64,000 nucleotides of DNA from the NCBI RefSeq assembly GCF_014698995.1, contig NZ_JACWZZ010000002.1:1054001-1118000 (forward strand). The letters are read 5' to 3'. The notes under the pieces were generated by a model, which was not told the DNA's origin, did no database searches, and was given only the letters and a program-made list of their open reading frames with translations. Every line of letters begins with the position of its first letter. Position 1 is the first letter of the stretch. This DNA comes from Hymenobacter duratus. GTDB taxonomy: Bacteria > Bacteroidota > Bacteroidia > Cytophagales > Hymenobacteraceae. Shown here in pieces: positions 26,007-34,677 of the stretch. A program made the position numbers and the translations under genes.

Positions 26007-26699
26007 TTAGCGTCCTGACTGCGCAGCCGACTGTAAAAACCGGTGCGTCTGCCAGTCGGCGTAGCGTTCCAAAAGCTGCGCGGCATCACGCCGGAGGTGG
26101 TATTGTCCGGCCTGCAAGCCGGGCACCAGCTCCGGGTCGGTGCCGAGCAGGGTGAGCATAAGTTGGTTAAACTTAACCGTATTTGTTGGCAGCACTTGCC
26201 ACGGCTCGTTGCCACTGCGCAGCAACATGCTGCTGGAAAGCGCGGTAGTGAGGGTAGCCGGCCGAGCGGGGTCGTAGCTGAGCAACTGGAAGCCCCCACC
26301 CCGGTAGAGCTGGCGGGCGAAGGCGGCGGGCACCAGGCGGGGCTGAGGGCGGCGCAGAAAGCGCCGACGCGGCATGGCTACTGCATCAGCGGCCACCACC
26401 GTATCACCCAGATACACAAACCGCTTCAGATCAGTGGGCGAATAGGCAGCAAAAACGCCTCCTTCGTCACGCAGATAGACCCGGTCGTTTTCCCATCCAT
26501 CTATCTGTACTGTGTACCACTGCCCATCCAGCGCTTGGTAGCTGCCGGCATGGCCAGCGCCTCGCCGAAGCATAGGGTCGGCGGCTGGGGCAGGCACAGG
26601 AGCCGGAAACGCGGCAGCCCGACGCTGCGCCTGCGCTCCGGAAGGGCGTAAGCTCAGCAGCAGAAACAGCACAGCGCTGTACGACAGGTAAAATTTCAC
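26007..26699 (-). CDS. hypothetical secreted protein
   Basis: 230 residues from a GTG at 26699, chosen because it gives a signal peptide (KFYLSYSAVLFLLLSLRPSGAQA). A Pro/Ala-rich stretch (FPAPVPAPAADPMLRRG) leads to a body with a beta strand pair reading QWYTVQIDGWENDRVYLRDEGG, then LVPAAFARQLYRGGGFQLLSYD. Nothing matches a family I know. It ends 10 bp before the 133-residue gene on the same strand, so the two may be cotranscribed. The 77-bp gap upstream separates it from the 52-residue lipoprotein gene. Probably periplasmic or surface. Confidence 0.55.
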   Translation of the reverse strand: MKFYLSYSAVLFLLLSLRPSGAQAQRRAAAFPAPVPAPAADPMLRRGAGHAGSYQALDGQWYTVQIDGWENDRVYLRDEGGVFAAYSPTDLKRFVYLGDTVVAADAVAMPRRRFLRRPQPRLVPAAFARQLYRGGGFQLLSYDPARPATLTTALSSSMLLRSGNEPWQVLPTNTVKFNQLMLTLLGTDPELVPGLQAGQYHLRRDAAQLLERYADWQTHRFLQSAAQSGR

Positions 26700-26776
26700 T
26701 GATCCGGGATTAGAGACAATTGACGTTGCATGCTGGCAGCAGCCCAACAGCCGGTGGCAGAGCAGTCGGCCAGTAG

Positions 26777-26935
26777 CTAATGACTATCACAGGGACAGGG
26801 CATCTTGCCAAATTTAGCTTTGCGCTTCATGGCCGAGGTTTTTTTCTGCTGAGGCGTACGACTGGCGCAGCCCGTAGCAGCAAGGCCCGAACCCAAAACC
26901 AGGGTGGCCATCAGCAAAGTCACAATCTTTCTCAC
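26777..26935 (-). CDS. 52-residue lipoprotein with CPC motif
   Basis: A GTG at 26935 opens 52 codons ending in TAG at 26777. The signal peptide is clear: RKIVTLLMATLVLGSG, then LAATGC, giving a lipobox and a lipidated Cys at residue 23. The mature part is only 30 residues, with a basic helix (QQKKTSAMKRKAKFGK) and an end reading MPCPCDSH. The CPCxxH end could bind a metal or haem; I infer this only from residue content. The gene is divergent from adenine deaminase (85 bp between starts) and lies upstream of the secreted-protein gene. It is shorter than usual annotation cut-offs and would be easily missed. Confidence 0.65.
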   Translation of the reverse strand: MRKIVTLLMATLVLGSGLAATGCASRTPQQKKTSAMKRKAKFGKMPCPCDSH

Positions 26936-27020
26936 CGGCACAGATTTTCGGCAAATATACGGTTCTTTACCCGTTGGCCGTGGCCTAACCTCAACTTTCC
27001 CCTCGCTTACCTCCTGCTAT

Positions 27021-28676
27021 ATGCCCGTCGGTTTTCAGCTTACAGCCAACGTCATCGACCTGTTTGCCAATACCATTACTCCTGCAATCCTACTGGTGGC
27101 CGATGGCCGGATTGCCGCCCTAACCCACACCGGCGCTACTACTCCCGACCCGGCGCTGCCGTATGCGCTGCCGGGTTTTGTGGATGCGCACGTGCACGTA
27201 GAAAGCTCGCTGCTGGTGCCCGCCGAATTTGCCCGGCTGGCCGTGGTGCACGGCACCGTGGCTACCGTTTCCGACCCGCACGAAATTGGAAATGTGCTGG
27301 GTGTTGAGGGCGTGGAGTTCATGCTCGAAAGCGGCCGACAGGTACCATTTAAGTTCTGTTTTGGGGCACCGTCGTGCGTGCCAGCCACCCCGTTTGAAAC
27401 GGCCGGGGCCGAAATAACCGCTGCCGATATCGAGCAGTTGTTCCAGAATCCCGAAATCGGCTATCTGGCGGAGATGATGAACTGGCCCGGTGTGCTGCAC
27501 CGCGACAAATTGGTGATGGAGAAAATCCGGCTGGCGCAGCAGTACGGCCGGCCCGTGGATGGCCACGCCCCAGGCCTGCGCGGCACCGATGCCAAGCGCT
27601 ACGCCGAGGCCGGCATCAGCACCGACCACGAATGCTTCACGGCCGAAGAAGCCCTCGACAAGCTGGCCGTGGGCATGAAAATTCTGATTCGGGAAGGCTC
27701 GGCGGCCCGCAACTTCGATGCCCTAATCGAGCTGCTACCCGAGCATTACGAGCACCTGATGTTCTGCTCCGACGACAAGCACCCCGACACGCTGGTGCTA
27801 GGGCATATAAACCAGCTGGTGCAGCGGGCCGTGGCGCTGGGCCACGATGTACTGAAGGTGCTGCGCGTTGCCTGCCGCAACCCCGTAGAGCACTACCGGC
27901 TGCCCGTCGGGCTACTTCGGGAGAATGACCCGGCCGACTTTATCGTGGTGAATAACCTCATCGATTTCCGGGTGCAGCAAACGTATCTGAACGGTGAGCT
28001 GGTGGCTGAAAACGGCCAGACCCGTATTCCATCAGTGCCCGGTCGTGAGGTTAATAACTTTCATGCCCACATGGTGGCGCCGGCTGATTTCCGCTTGCCG
28101 GCTCCCAGTGCCAGCGAGTCGGTTATCCGGGTGATTGAGTGCTTCGATGGGCAGCTTATTACGGCCCGCCACGATGTACCAGCCCACGTTGAAGGTAGCC
28201 TAGTGATGCCTGATGTGGCACAGGATATACTCAAGCTGACTGTGGTAAACCGCTACCATGCGGCCCCGCCAGCAGTGGCGTTCATCAAAGGATTTGGCCT
28301 GAAGCGGGGCGCCCTGGCCAGCAGCGTCGGCCACGACTCGCATAACATCACGGCCGTCGGCTGTGACGATGAAAGCATAGCCCGGGCCGTGAACCTAGTG
28401 ATGGAGGCGAAAGGTGGCTTGGCAGCGGTGGGTGCCAATGGCGAGGAACTGCTTTTGCCTCTACCTGTTGCTGGCCTCATGTCGGGGCAGGATGGCTACC
28501 GCGTAGCCGCCGACTATGCCGCAATTGATGCGCTGTCGAGGCGGCTAGGCTCGCCACTGGGCGCACCCTTCATGACGCTTTCATTCATGGCCCTGCTGGT
28601 TATCCCCAGCCTCAAGCTCAGCGACAAAGGCCTATTCGATGGGGAGTCGTTTCGGTTTGTGGAAGCCGTAGTCTAG
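27021..28676 (+). CDS. ade: adenine deaminase
   Basis: 551 residues from the ATG at 27021 (MPVGFQLTANVID). The amidohydrolase metal site is visible: PGFVDAHVHVESSLL near residues 52-66 (HxH), plus GHAPG near 175-180, EC near 195, and an internal DDKHPD. The long C-terminal half (AFIKGFGLKRGALASSVGHDSHN) and PLGAPFMTLSF match the ade family, whose enzymes deaminate adenine to hypoxanthine with Mn/Fe at the site for purine salvage. The two N-terminal His residues are both present. It is a single-gene unit followed by a strong terminator, divergent from the small lipoprotein gene. Confidence 0.95.
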   Translation: MPVGFQLTANVIDLFANTITPAILLVADGRIAALTHTGATTPDPALPYALPGFVDAHVHVESSLLVPAEFARLAVVHGTVATVSDPHEIGNVLGVEGVEFMLESGRQVPFKFCFGAPSCVPATPFETAGAEITAADIEQLFQNPEIGYLAEMMNWPGVLHRDKLVMEKIRLAQQYGRPVDGHAPGLRGTDAKRYAEAGISTDHECFTAEEALDKLAVGMKILIREGSAARNFDALIELLPEHYEHLMFCSDDKHPDTLVLGHINQLVQRAVALGHDVLKVLRVACRNPVEHYRLPVGLLRENDPADFIVVNNLIDFRVQQTYLNGELVAENGQTRIPSVPGREVNNFHAHMVAPADFRLPAPSASESVIRVIECFDGQLITARHDVPAHVEGSLVMPDVAQDILKLTVVNRYHAAPPAVAFIKGFGLKRGALASSVGHDSHNITAVGCDDESIARAVNLVMEAKGGLAAVGANGEELLLPLPVAGLMSGQDGYRVAADYAAIDALSRRLGSPLGAPFMTLSFMALLVIPSLKLSDKGLFDGESFRFVEAVV

Positions 28677-28695
28677 CTGCCTACCGCCTGGCAAA

Positions 28696-28731
28696 AGAAA
28701 ACGCCCACTGGTCAGACCAGTGGGCGTTTTT
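28696..28731. terminator. terminator between convergent ade and response-regulator genes
   Basis: AACGCCCACTGGTC / GACCAGTGGGCGTTTTT, a near-perfect 14-bp stem with a very short loop. It serves ade on the plus strand; on the minus strand it is followed by TTTTCTTTTG, so it works for the response regulator too. Confidence 0.88.
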
Positions 28732-28761
28732 AGTGAGGGTGGTTGCGGACTATCTTAAGAA

Positions 28762-29184
28762 TTATTCTGCCAGCGCAAACCGCTTTTTCATCAGTTTTTC
28801 CATCTTCTCCTCTGTCAGCGGCTTTGCCAAATACTCTACGTTGGGGTATTGGGCTACTCGCGCCGTATCAGCAGCGTGCATGGAAGTAGTGAGAACGGCC
28901 ATGACAGTTCTTTCTTTGGCGGCCTCTGGCAGCTCGTCGTACAGCTTCAGAAACTCAAAGCCATCCATACCGGGCATTTTCAGATCCACGAACACGAGTT
29001 CCGGTATGTCATCGGGGCCAACTCCGGTCTGGTCGGGTCCCCACAGAAACTGGAATGCTTGCTCAGCACGGGAGAATGTGTGGATTCGGTCCGCTACCTC
29101 CAGCCGGTTCAGCAAACGATTGTTCAGGAAGCTGGTGGTTTCGTTGTCATCCACTAGCACCACATTGCGCAGCTTTTTCGACAT
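28762..29184 (-). CDS. single-domain response regulator
   Basis: 140 residues that are just a receiver domain. Catalytic acid pair near the start (LVDDNE, Asp about 11-12), phospho-acceptor Asp in FVDLKMPGMDG (about residue 67), conserved Thr in AVLTTS (about 99) and Lys in YLAKPLTEEK (about 121). There is no output domain. Single-domain regulators act by protein interaction or phosphorelay, often downstream of an orphan histidine kinase; no kinase is in the window. It lies 63 bp after the cystathionine-synthase-type gene on the same strand and may be its own unit. Confidence 0.94.
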   Translation of the reverse strand: MSKKLRNVVLVDDNETTSFLNNRLLNRLEVADRIHTFSRAEQAFQFLWGPDQTGVGPDDIPELVFVDLKMPGMDGFEFLKLYDELPEAAKERTVMAVLTTSMHAADTARVAQYPNVEYLAKPLTEEKMEKLMKKRFALAE

Positions 29185-29247
29185 AAGGCAAGAGTTTAGT
29201 TAGGGTAGGCTGTAAAGCGAGTGACTGAGCCGGCAGATGCAGCCGAG

Positions 29248-30225
29248 CTACAGCCAGCCCTGCGCACGCATCCAGTCGTCGTTGTAGATTTTGCCCAAAT
29301 AGCGCGTGCCATGGTCGGGCAGAATAATAACCATGGTATCGTCCTCTTTCAGGTGCTCCCGGGCATATTCCAAGGCGCCATGCACAGCCGAGCCACAGGA
29401 CCAGCCAACAAACAACCCTTCTTCTTTTGCCAGACGCCGTGTCATGACAGCAGCATCTTGGTCGGTTACTTTAATAAACAGGTCAATCAGATCGAAGTTA
29501 ACATTTTTGGGCAAAATGTCTTCGCCAATGCCTTCGGTCTTATAAGGATAGATTTCGTTTTCGTCGAAAATACCCGTCTCCTTGTACTTTTTGAACACGG
29601 AACCATAGGTATCGAGGCCTACTGCTACTACGGCCGGGTTTTGCTCCTTGAGGTACTGTGCCGTGCCGCAAATTGTGCCGCCGGTGCCCACACCGCAGGC
29701 CAAATGCGTAATGGTGCCTTCCGTCTGCTTCCAGATTTCGGGGCCGGTGCCTTCGTAGTGCGCCGCCGTGTTCGACATGTTGTCGTACTGGTTCGGGTAG
29801 AACGAGTTGGGTGTTTCCTCACTCAAGCGCTTGGCCACGGAGTAGTAGGAGCGTGGGTCTTCGGGCGCTACGTCTACGGGGCATACCACCACCTGGGCTC
29901 CTACGGCGCGCAGAATGTCCTGCTTCTCCTTGCTCTGCTTGTCGCTCATCACGAAGATGCACTTGTAGCCACGGGCAATGGCTGCCAGCGCCAGGCCCAT
30001 ACCCGTGTTGCCGCTGGTACCCTCGATGATGGTGCCGCCGGGCTTGAGCAGGCCGGCTTTCTCGGCGTCCTCAATCATTTTCACGGCCATCCGGTCTTTC
30101 ACCGAGTTGCCGGGGTTGAAGTATTCTACCTTGGCCAGAATGGTGCCTTTGATGCCATCGGTGACGCTGTTGAGCTTCACCAGCGGCGTATTGCCAATGG
30201 CTTCAATGATATTGTTCAGGTACAT
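29248..30225 (-). CDS. cystathionine beta-synthase/cysteine synthase-type PLP enzyme
   Basis: 325 residues from the ATG at 30225 (MYLNNIIEAIGNTPLVKLN). The PLP Lys lies in NPGNSVKDRMAVKM (about residue 42), followed by EGTSGNTGMGLALAA and the phosphate loop CGVGTGGTICG. The C-terminal half (VGLDTYGSVFKKY; FVGWSCGSAVHGALEYA; DHGTRYLGKIYNDDW) fits the cystathionine beta-synthase catalytic core more closely than the O-acetylserine sulfhydrylase CysK. It has no CBS (Bateman) regulatory domain. It likely makes cystathionine from serine and homocysteine, or cysteine directly from acetylserine. I cannot decide between the two. Confidence 0.85.
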   Translation of the reverse strand: MYLNNIIEAIGNTPLVKLNSVTDGIKGTILAKVEYFNPGNSVKDRMAVKMIEDAEKAGLLKPGGTIIEGTSGNTGMGLALAAIARGYKCIFVMSDKQSKEKQDILRAVGAQVVVCPVDVAPEDPRSYYSVAKRLSEETPNSFYPNQYDNMSNTAAHYEGTGPEIWKQTEGTITHLACGVGTGGTICGTAQYLKEQNPAVVAVGLDTYGSVFKKYKETGIFDENEIYPYKTEGIGEDILPKNVNFDLIDLFIKVTDQDAAVMTRRLAKEEGLFVGWSCGSAVHGALEYAREHLKEDDTMVIILPDHGTRYLGKIYNDDWMRAQGWL

Positions 30226-30270
30226 GCGTAAGCGTGAGAAGTGAGAGGGGGAATTTGCGTGAGAGAACCA

Positions 30271-30278
30271 CAAAGGTA
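30271..30278 (-). promoter_or_regulatory. -7 element of the CBS-type gene
   Basis: TACCTTTG on the minus strand, 46 bp before the ATG. A near-consensus -33 CTG lies about 20 bp upstream (30299-30301). Confidence 0.5.
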
Positions 30279-30449
30279 CGGATTTCGGCCGGCCGCCCCA
30301 GCCAGTTGTTCTGTATTGTCCAGATACACTTTCCAAGATTTTCTCTTCAACTCACACTGCTATAGCTCTTTATCCCGGCGTTTTCAACTCCGGAATCATT
30401 CTGATGCCAACCGCAGATTCATCTGGTTGCCTTTCCTCTGATTCTCACC

Positions 30450-30479
30450 TTGCCCCGCCCCCAAAAAAGGCTACTTTTG
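30450..30479 (+). promoter_or_regulatory. sucD promoter
   Basis: TTG at 30450-30452, exactly 19 bp, then TACTTTTG at 30472-30479, a textbook Bacteroidota TTG-N19-TAnnTTTG promoter. The start should lie near 30485, giving a leader of about 65 nt. Confidence 0.75.
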
Positions 30480-30548
30480 CACACCGGTTGCCCCATAGGG
30501 GCCGCCTCCCCCACCCCAACCGAATAACTCCTCTAACCCCCTCTTCTA

Positions 30549-31430
30549 ATGAGTGTTCTGGTAAATAAGGATTCTAAAGTGATAGTACAGGGCTTCACCG
30601 GCTCTGAAGGCTCGTTCCATGCGCAGCAGATGATTGAGTACGGTACCAACGTGGTTGGCGGCGTAACGCCCGGCAAAGGCGGTACCATGCACCTCGACCG
30701 TCCTGTGTTCAACACCGTAGCTGAAGCCGTAGAGCAGGCCGGTGCCGATACCAGCATCATCTTCGTGCCTCCGGCTTTCGCCGCCGACGCTATTATGGAA
30801 GCGGCCGACGCAGGCATTAAGGTTATCGTTACCATCACCGAAGGCATTCCGACCAAGGACATGATTGCGGTGAAGGAATACCTGAAAGGCCGAGAAGGCC
30901 TGCGCATGATCGGGCCGAACTGCCCCGGCGTGATGACGGCCGGCGAGTGCAAAGTGGGTATCATGCCCGGCTTTATCTTCACGAAAGGCAAAATCGGCAT
31001 CGTTTCCAAGTCGGGCACACTGACGTACGAAGCCGTTGACCAGCTCACCAAAGCCGGCCTGGGCCAGACCACGGCCATCGGCATCGGCGGCGACCCCATC
31101 ATCGGCACCACCACCAAAGAAGCGGTGGAGCTGCTGATGAACGACCCCGAAACTGAAGGCATCGTGATGATCGGTGAAATCGGCGGTGGCATGGAAGCCG
31201 AAGCGGCTCGCTGGATCAAGGAAACCGGCAACAAGAAGCCCGTGGTTGGTTTCATTGCCGGCCAGACGGCCCCTCCCGGCCGCCGCATGGGCCACGCCGG
31301 CGCCATCGTAGGCGGTGCCGACGACACGGCGGCGGCCAAGATGGCCATCATGCGCGAGTGCGGCATCCACGTAGTGGATTCGCCCGCCGAAATCGGCGAC
31401 ACCATGCTACGCGTACTGGGCGGTAAGTAA
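30549..31430 (+). CDS. sucD: succinyl-CoA synthetase alpha subunit
   Basis: 293 residues from the ATG at 30549. Motifs: [24 protein letters not shown] (CoA-binding loop), [26 protein letters not shown] and the active-site His in [13 protein letters not shown] (about residue 246), which is phosphorylated during catalysis. The enzyme makes ATP (or GTP) from succinyl-CoA in the citric-acid cycle together with the beta subunit SucC; sucC is not in the window, so the two are unlinked here. A decayed second copy of the 3' end lies about 2 kb downstream. It has a consensus promoter and a terminator, so it is a single unit. Confidence 0.97.
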   Translation: MSVLVNKDSKVIVQGFTGSEGSFHAQQMIEYGTNVVGGVTPGKGGTMHLDRPVFNTVAEAVEQAGADTSIIFVPPAFAADAIMEAADAGIKVIVTITEGIPTKDMIAVKEYLKGREGLRMIGPNCPGVMTAGECKVGIMPGFIFTKGKIGIVSKSGTLTYEAVDQLTKAGLGQTTAIGIGGDPIIGTTTKEAVELLMNDPETEGIVMIGEIGGGMEAEAARWIKETGNKKPVVGFIAGQTAPPGRRMGHAGAIVGGADDTAAAKMAIMRECGIHVVDSPAEIGDTMLRVLGGK

Positions 31431-31448
31431 GCTTTCTGTTTTTGTTTA

Positions 31449-31484
31449 ATAAAAAAAGCCCCGACGCGCGTCGGGGCTTTTTTA
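31449..31484 (+). terminator. sucD terminator
   Basis: AAAAAAAGCCCCGACGCG / CGTCGGGGCTTTTTTA, an almost perfectly symmetric hairpin 19 bp after the sucD stop. It could act on either strand. Confidence 0.9.
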
Positions 31485-31549
31485 TTAAACAATTTATATT
31501 TTGCATTAACCATAATCAAGACCATCCTGTTACTCAAATTTTAACGACC

Positions 31550-33226
31550 ATGTATAAAACCGCTACTCTACTCATCACCTTGCTATCTGCGTTGCTTTGC
31601 CAATTTACTTATAGCCAAAACGTGCCAACTGTGACCTTATCGTCATCTAGTCTGGCAGGATTTACAACGGCGGTTGGTACCCCATCGGCCCAGCAACTTG
31701 TGCAGGTGAGCGGCAGCGGCCTGACTGGCAACGTGACGGCTACAGCTCCTACTGGATTCGAGATATCATGGACTTCGGGCAATAGCTTTGCTACATCTAT
31801 TACCCTCACTCAGTCAAGCGGCATATTTACCAACGTGCCACTTTACGTACGTTTGACCGGGGCGGCACTTGGTTCTGTTAGTGGCAATGTAGTGGTGAGC
31901 AGTACGGGAGCTACAAACCAGTTATTGGCCGTTACTGGGACCGTAACGGCGGCTCCCACGCCGAATCCAGCTAGCGTCCTCACCAGCATTTCGCCAACTT
32001 CCGGCCCCGGCGGCACGCAGATGCTCATCAACTTTTATGGTACCGGTTTTGTGCCTGGTGCTACGGTCAGTTTTCAGGCCGGTTCGAGCAACATCACGGC
32101 TAACTACGTTTCCTCCACGCAGCTCACGGCGCTGGTTTTGCTGCCTAGCGTGGCCACTCCTTTGGTTTCGTATTTCTATGCTAGCAATCCACCGCCAGGC
32201 GGGGGCGGCAGTGGTGGCATGAAGTTTTTCACTGTCAATCCTAGCCCGCCTACCATTACCGGATTTTCGCCTACCAGCGGAGCACCGGGTACGCTGGTAA
32301 CAATCAGAGGCACCAATCTTTATGTACCAAGCGGAAGCACTGCCATTTTTTTCGGCGGTACGCCCGCAGCCATTGCCCAAAGGGTGCCCAGTTCGACTGA
32401 GTATTACACTGTGGTTCCGGCGGGCGCTACTACTGGCTTTATCACGCTTACAAATAGTAATGGTGGTGCTGTTAGCCCTACACAATTTGTAGTACCGACT
32501 GCACAACCGCCCTTTTTTGAGGATTTTGAGCAAGGCACTAAAACCAGTTATGCTACCGCATCGGTGCAACTACCAAGTGGCGGCTGGACATTCGCAGAGT
32601 CGTTGATTGGCACTACGGCCGGCGCTGACAAGTTTAATGGTACTAAGTCGAGCCGGCTACGAGGGGGTGGCTTTTTGGAAATGGACACCGATAAACCTAA
32701 CGGGGCGGGGATAGTAACGGTGAGTGCCGCCAACTATAGCACCGAAACAGGAGCGTCATTTGTGCCTGAAATATCAACTGATGGGGGTGTAACTTACAAT
32801 AGCCTCTTGGGGAATACTTCCCCGCCCATTCTTACCAGCACACTTACCCAATACTCTTTTACTGCCAACCGCACGGGCAATGTCCGTTTTCGCTTTAGCA
32901 GCACGAATACTACGGCCGCAACCAATCCTCGCATCAACATCGACGACATTGGTATAACCGATTATAGTGTGCTGCACACGCAGACTATCCAGGCGCTACC
33001 AAACCTACAGATATTTCCGAATCCGGCGTCCGACCAGCTTGTAATTGAAGGAATTGGGAATGCACAGGTTTCCCTGTACGACCTACTGGGCAGGAATGTC
33101 CTAGCTCCCATTCAGCTAATAAAAGGGCAGCCACTGGCGTTGCCAACTTCTTTGCCAACAGGCAGCTACTTATTGCATGTACAGAACAAGGAAGGCCAGC
33201 GCATAGTACGTATTATAAAGAAATGA
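31550..33226 (+). CDS. IPT/TIG-domain protein with T9SS type A sorting signal
   Basis: 558 residues from the ATG at 31550, chosen for a signal peptide (YKTATLLITLLSALLCQFTYS). After an N-terminal immunoglobulin-like segment (residues about 25-140) two IPT/TIG domains follow, each beginning with a SPTSG.PGT motif (about 150-225 and about 240-330). A beta sandwich fills the middle. The last about 75 residues (LQIFPNPASDQLVIEG; ..TGSYLLHVQNKEGQRIVRIIKK) are a type IX secretion system C-terminal type A domain, so the protein is exported to or through the outer membrane. It is AT-richer than its neighbours and lies between sucD and a partial sucD copy. Function unknown; adhesion or polymer binding is a reasonable guess. 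Confidence 0.85.
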   Translation: MYKTATLLITLLSALLCQFTYSQNVPTVTLSSSSLAGFTTAVGTPSAQQLVQVSGSGLTGNVTATAPTGFEISWTSGNSFATSITLTQSSGIFTNVPLYVRLTGAALGSVSGNVVVSSTGATNQLLAVTGTVTAAPTPNPASVLTSISPTSGPGGTQMLINFYGTGFVPGATVSFQAGSSNITANYVSSTQLTALVLLPSVATPLVSYFYASNPPPGGGGSGGMKFFTVNPSPPTITGFSPTSGAPGTLVTIRGTNLYVPSGSTAIFFGGTPAAIAQRVPSSTEYYTVVPAGATTGFITLTNSNGGAVSPTQFVVPTAQPPFFEDFEQGTKTSYATASVQLPSGGWTFAESLIGTTAGADKFNGTKSSRLRGGGFLEMDTDKPNGAGIVTVSAANYSTETGASFVPEISTDGGVTYNSLLGNTSPPILTSTLTQYSFTANRTGNVRFRFSSTNTTAATNPRINIDDIGITDYSVLHTQTIQALPNLQIFPNPASDQLVIEGIGNAQVSLYDLLGRNVLAPIQLIKGQPLALPTSLPTGSYLLHVQNKEGQRIVRIIKK

Positions 33227-33390
33227 TCATCCTTCCTGTCATACAGAAGTCTAGCCTAATTAGAGCATCTCATCCCTTGGTTATCGCCCAAAATAGGTAA
33301 TCCTCATTCCGGCACCACGCCCACCTGAGGCTGATACAACAAATAGGGCCGCAAGACCACCCCAACACTGACCAGGAAACTGGGGCAAGT

Positions 33391-33704
33391 ACGCTGACGT
33401 ACGAAGCCTTAGACCAGCTCACCAAGCCGGCCTGGGTTAGACTACAGCCCTCGGCATTGGTGGCATGGAAGCCGAAGCAGCTCGCTGGATCAAGGAAACC
33501 GGCAACAAGAAGCCCACAGTTGGTTTCATTGCCGGCCAGACCGCGCCTCCCGGCCGCCGCATGGGTCACGCCGGCGCCATCGTAGGCGGTGCCGACGACA
33601 CGGCGGCGGCCAAGATGGCCATCATGCGCGAGTGCGGCATCCACGTGGTGGATTCGCTCGCCGAAATCAGCGACACCATGCTGCGCGTACTGGGCGGTAA
33701 GTAA
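33391..33704 (+). pseudogene. sucD: decayed partial duplicate of the sucD 3' end
   Basis: This stretch aligns with the 3' part of sucD. The last 240 bases (33465-33704) match 31191-31430 with only 11 substitutions by my count, which alter three residues. Before that lies a match to the region coding [15 protein letters not shown], but with one A lost from an AAA triplet, so the frame is broken. The segment encoding [19 protein letters not shown] through EIGGG (about 99 bp) is deleted between two similar ATCGGCGG sequences. No start codon remains for the whole, so it should not encode a working subunit. A short 80-codon frame from the ATG at 33465 survives by chance. Its hairpin terminator also follows, as in sucD. 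Confidence 0.9.
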
Positions 33705-33739
33705 TGCCGGCTCCTGCTACAGAATACAAAAGCCCCGGC

Positions 33740-33766
33740 CTGCGCCGGTGCTTTTTGTTTGGTCAA
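33740..33766. terminator. hairpin terminator after the sucD remnant
   Basis: AAAAGCCCCGGC, loop CTGC, GCCGGTGCTTTTTG, an imperfect hairpin with U runs usable on both strands. It is placed like the one after intact sucD and may be a diverged copy. Confidence 0.7.
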
Positions 33767-33770
33767 CACT

Positions 33771-34571
33771 TTACCATGAGGCGGTAGCGTCAGGACTCCA
33801 AAGGGAGGGTCGGAATATCACGCCTGCACCTAGTAGAAGACTGGCTCCGCGGTTGAATCGAGCCCGGTGCGCTACTTCTGTATAAGGGTCAACCAAGCCC
33901 CGCCCGGGGACCGTGACAGACCAAGCTGTACTTACCTGAAGCTGCCAGCGGTTCTGAGTGCCCAGTGAATGCCGACAGAATGCATATGGTTCGTGCCGTA
34001 GTTGCTTATCGAGTGGGAGCTGGTAGCGGATGAAAGGCTCGTGCAGGTCTTGGGCACTTAGCTCTTTAAAGCCTACCTGCGTCAGCCGATAGCCAAATCC
34101 AATACTAATACGCTGGGCTTGATGTGTAAAACCCAACTGCCCGTATTCTTTGTGGTATCGGGCATCATAGTTGTTACTGAAGGCCAATAACAGCCCGAAC
34201 TCGGATACGGTGCGTTGCGCGCTGCCAGCACCGGTACCAGCCATGCCCTGAATGGTCCAGTGGTTCGCTAGTGGAAAGTAGGCCCCTAGCCCTGCCTCGT
34301 ATTGCAGTGTGCTAAACTTGTCTTGGCTGGTTCGCCCTAACGGTATACCGGGCCGCGCCGTGGCTCCGCCCAACACCAGCACATGCTTCACCGGCGAGTA
34401 GGCGGCCTTCACCTCCGCCCGCCCGGTGAACTGCACTTCGAGTTGCGCTTCGCCTTCGCCTCTGGCCCGAACCATAGGGGCATGAGGCTGCATGGGCGTA
34501 TACACGGTGCAGGAAGAAACCAGCGCGGGCAGAGTTCCTGCTTTCAAGAGTTTGGGAATATCTGAAAGCAT
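33771..34571 (-). CDS. paralogous outer-membrane lipoprotein 1
   Basis: 266 residues from the ATG at 34571. A lipobox-like VSSC lies near residue 21, but the signal is weaker than in its relatives (no basic start, short hydrophobic run). After the Cys comes TVYTPMQPHAPMV and AAYSPVKHVLVLG, the motif pair shared with three neighbours. The rest is a barrel-like chain with many short strands (YQLPLDKQLRHEPYAFCRH). I infer an outer-membrane lipoprotein of a lineage-specific family. It lies 106 bp from the next paralogue on the same strand. Confidence 0.7.
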   Translation of the reverse strand: MLSDIPKLLKAGTLPALVSSCTVYTPMQPHAPMVRARGEGEAQLEVQFTGRAEVKAAYSPVKHVLVLGGATARPGIPLGRTSQDKFSTLQYEAGLGAYFPLANHWTIQGMAGTGAGSAQRTVSEFGLLLAFSNNYDARYHKEYGQLGFTHQAQRISIGFGYRLTQVGFKELSAQDLHEPFIRYQLPLDKQLRHEPYAFCRHSLGTQNRWQLQVSTAWSVTVPGRGLVDPYTEVAHRARFNRGASLLLGAGVIFRPSLWSPDATASW

Positions 34572-34677
34572 AGGAACGGTAGTTTTCTGATAAAATTGAA
34601 GCAATCCAGGCAGGTACTGGTAGCTGCGTTTAGGTTTTACAGACGCATCCTTAGATACCTCTTCCGAGGTAATGCCC

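Larger units (their letters stand above)
30226..30548. other. divergent promoter region, CBS-type gene and sucD
   Basis: 323 bp between divergent genes with promoters for both, listed separately. The central about 130 bp (30310-30440) is less GC-rich and holds nothing I recognise. Confidence 0.6.

Noticed and set aside
33270..33644. Minus-strand frame over the sucD remnant
   Set aside because: Its sequence is the reverse reading of the sucD duplicate; the same shadow occurs over intact sucD.
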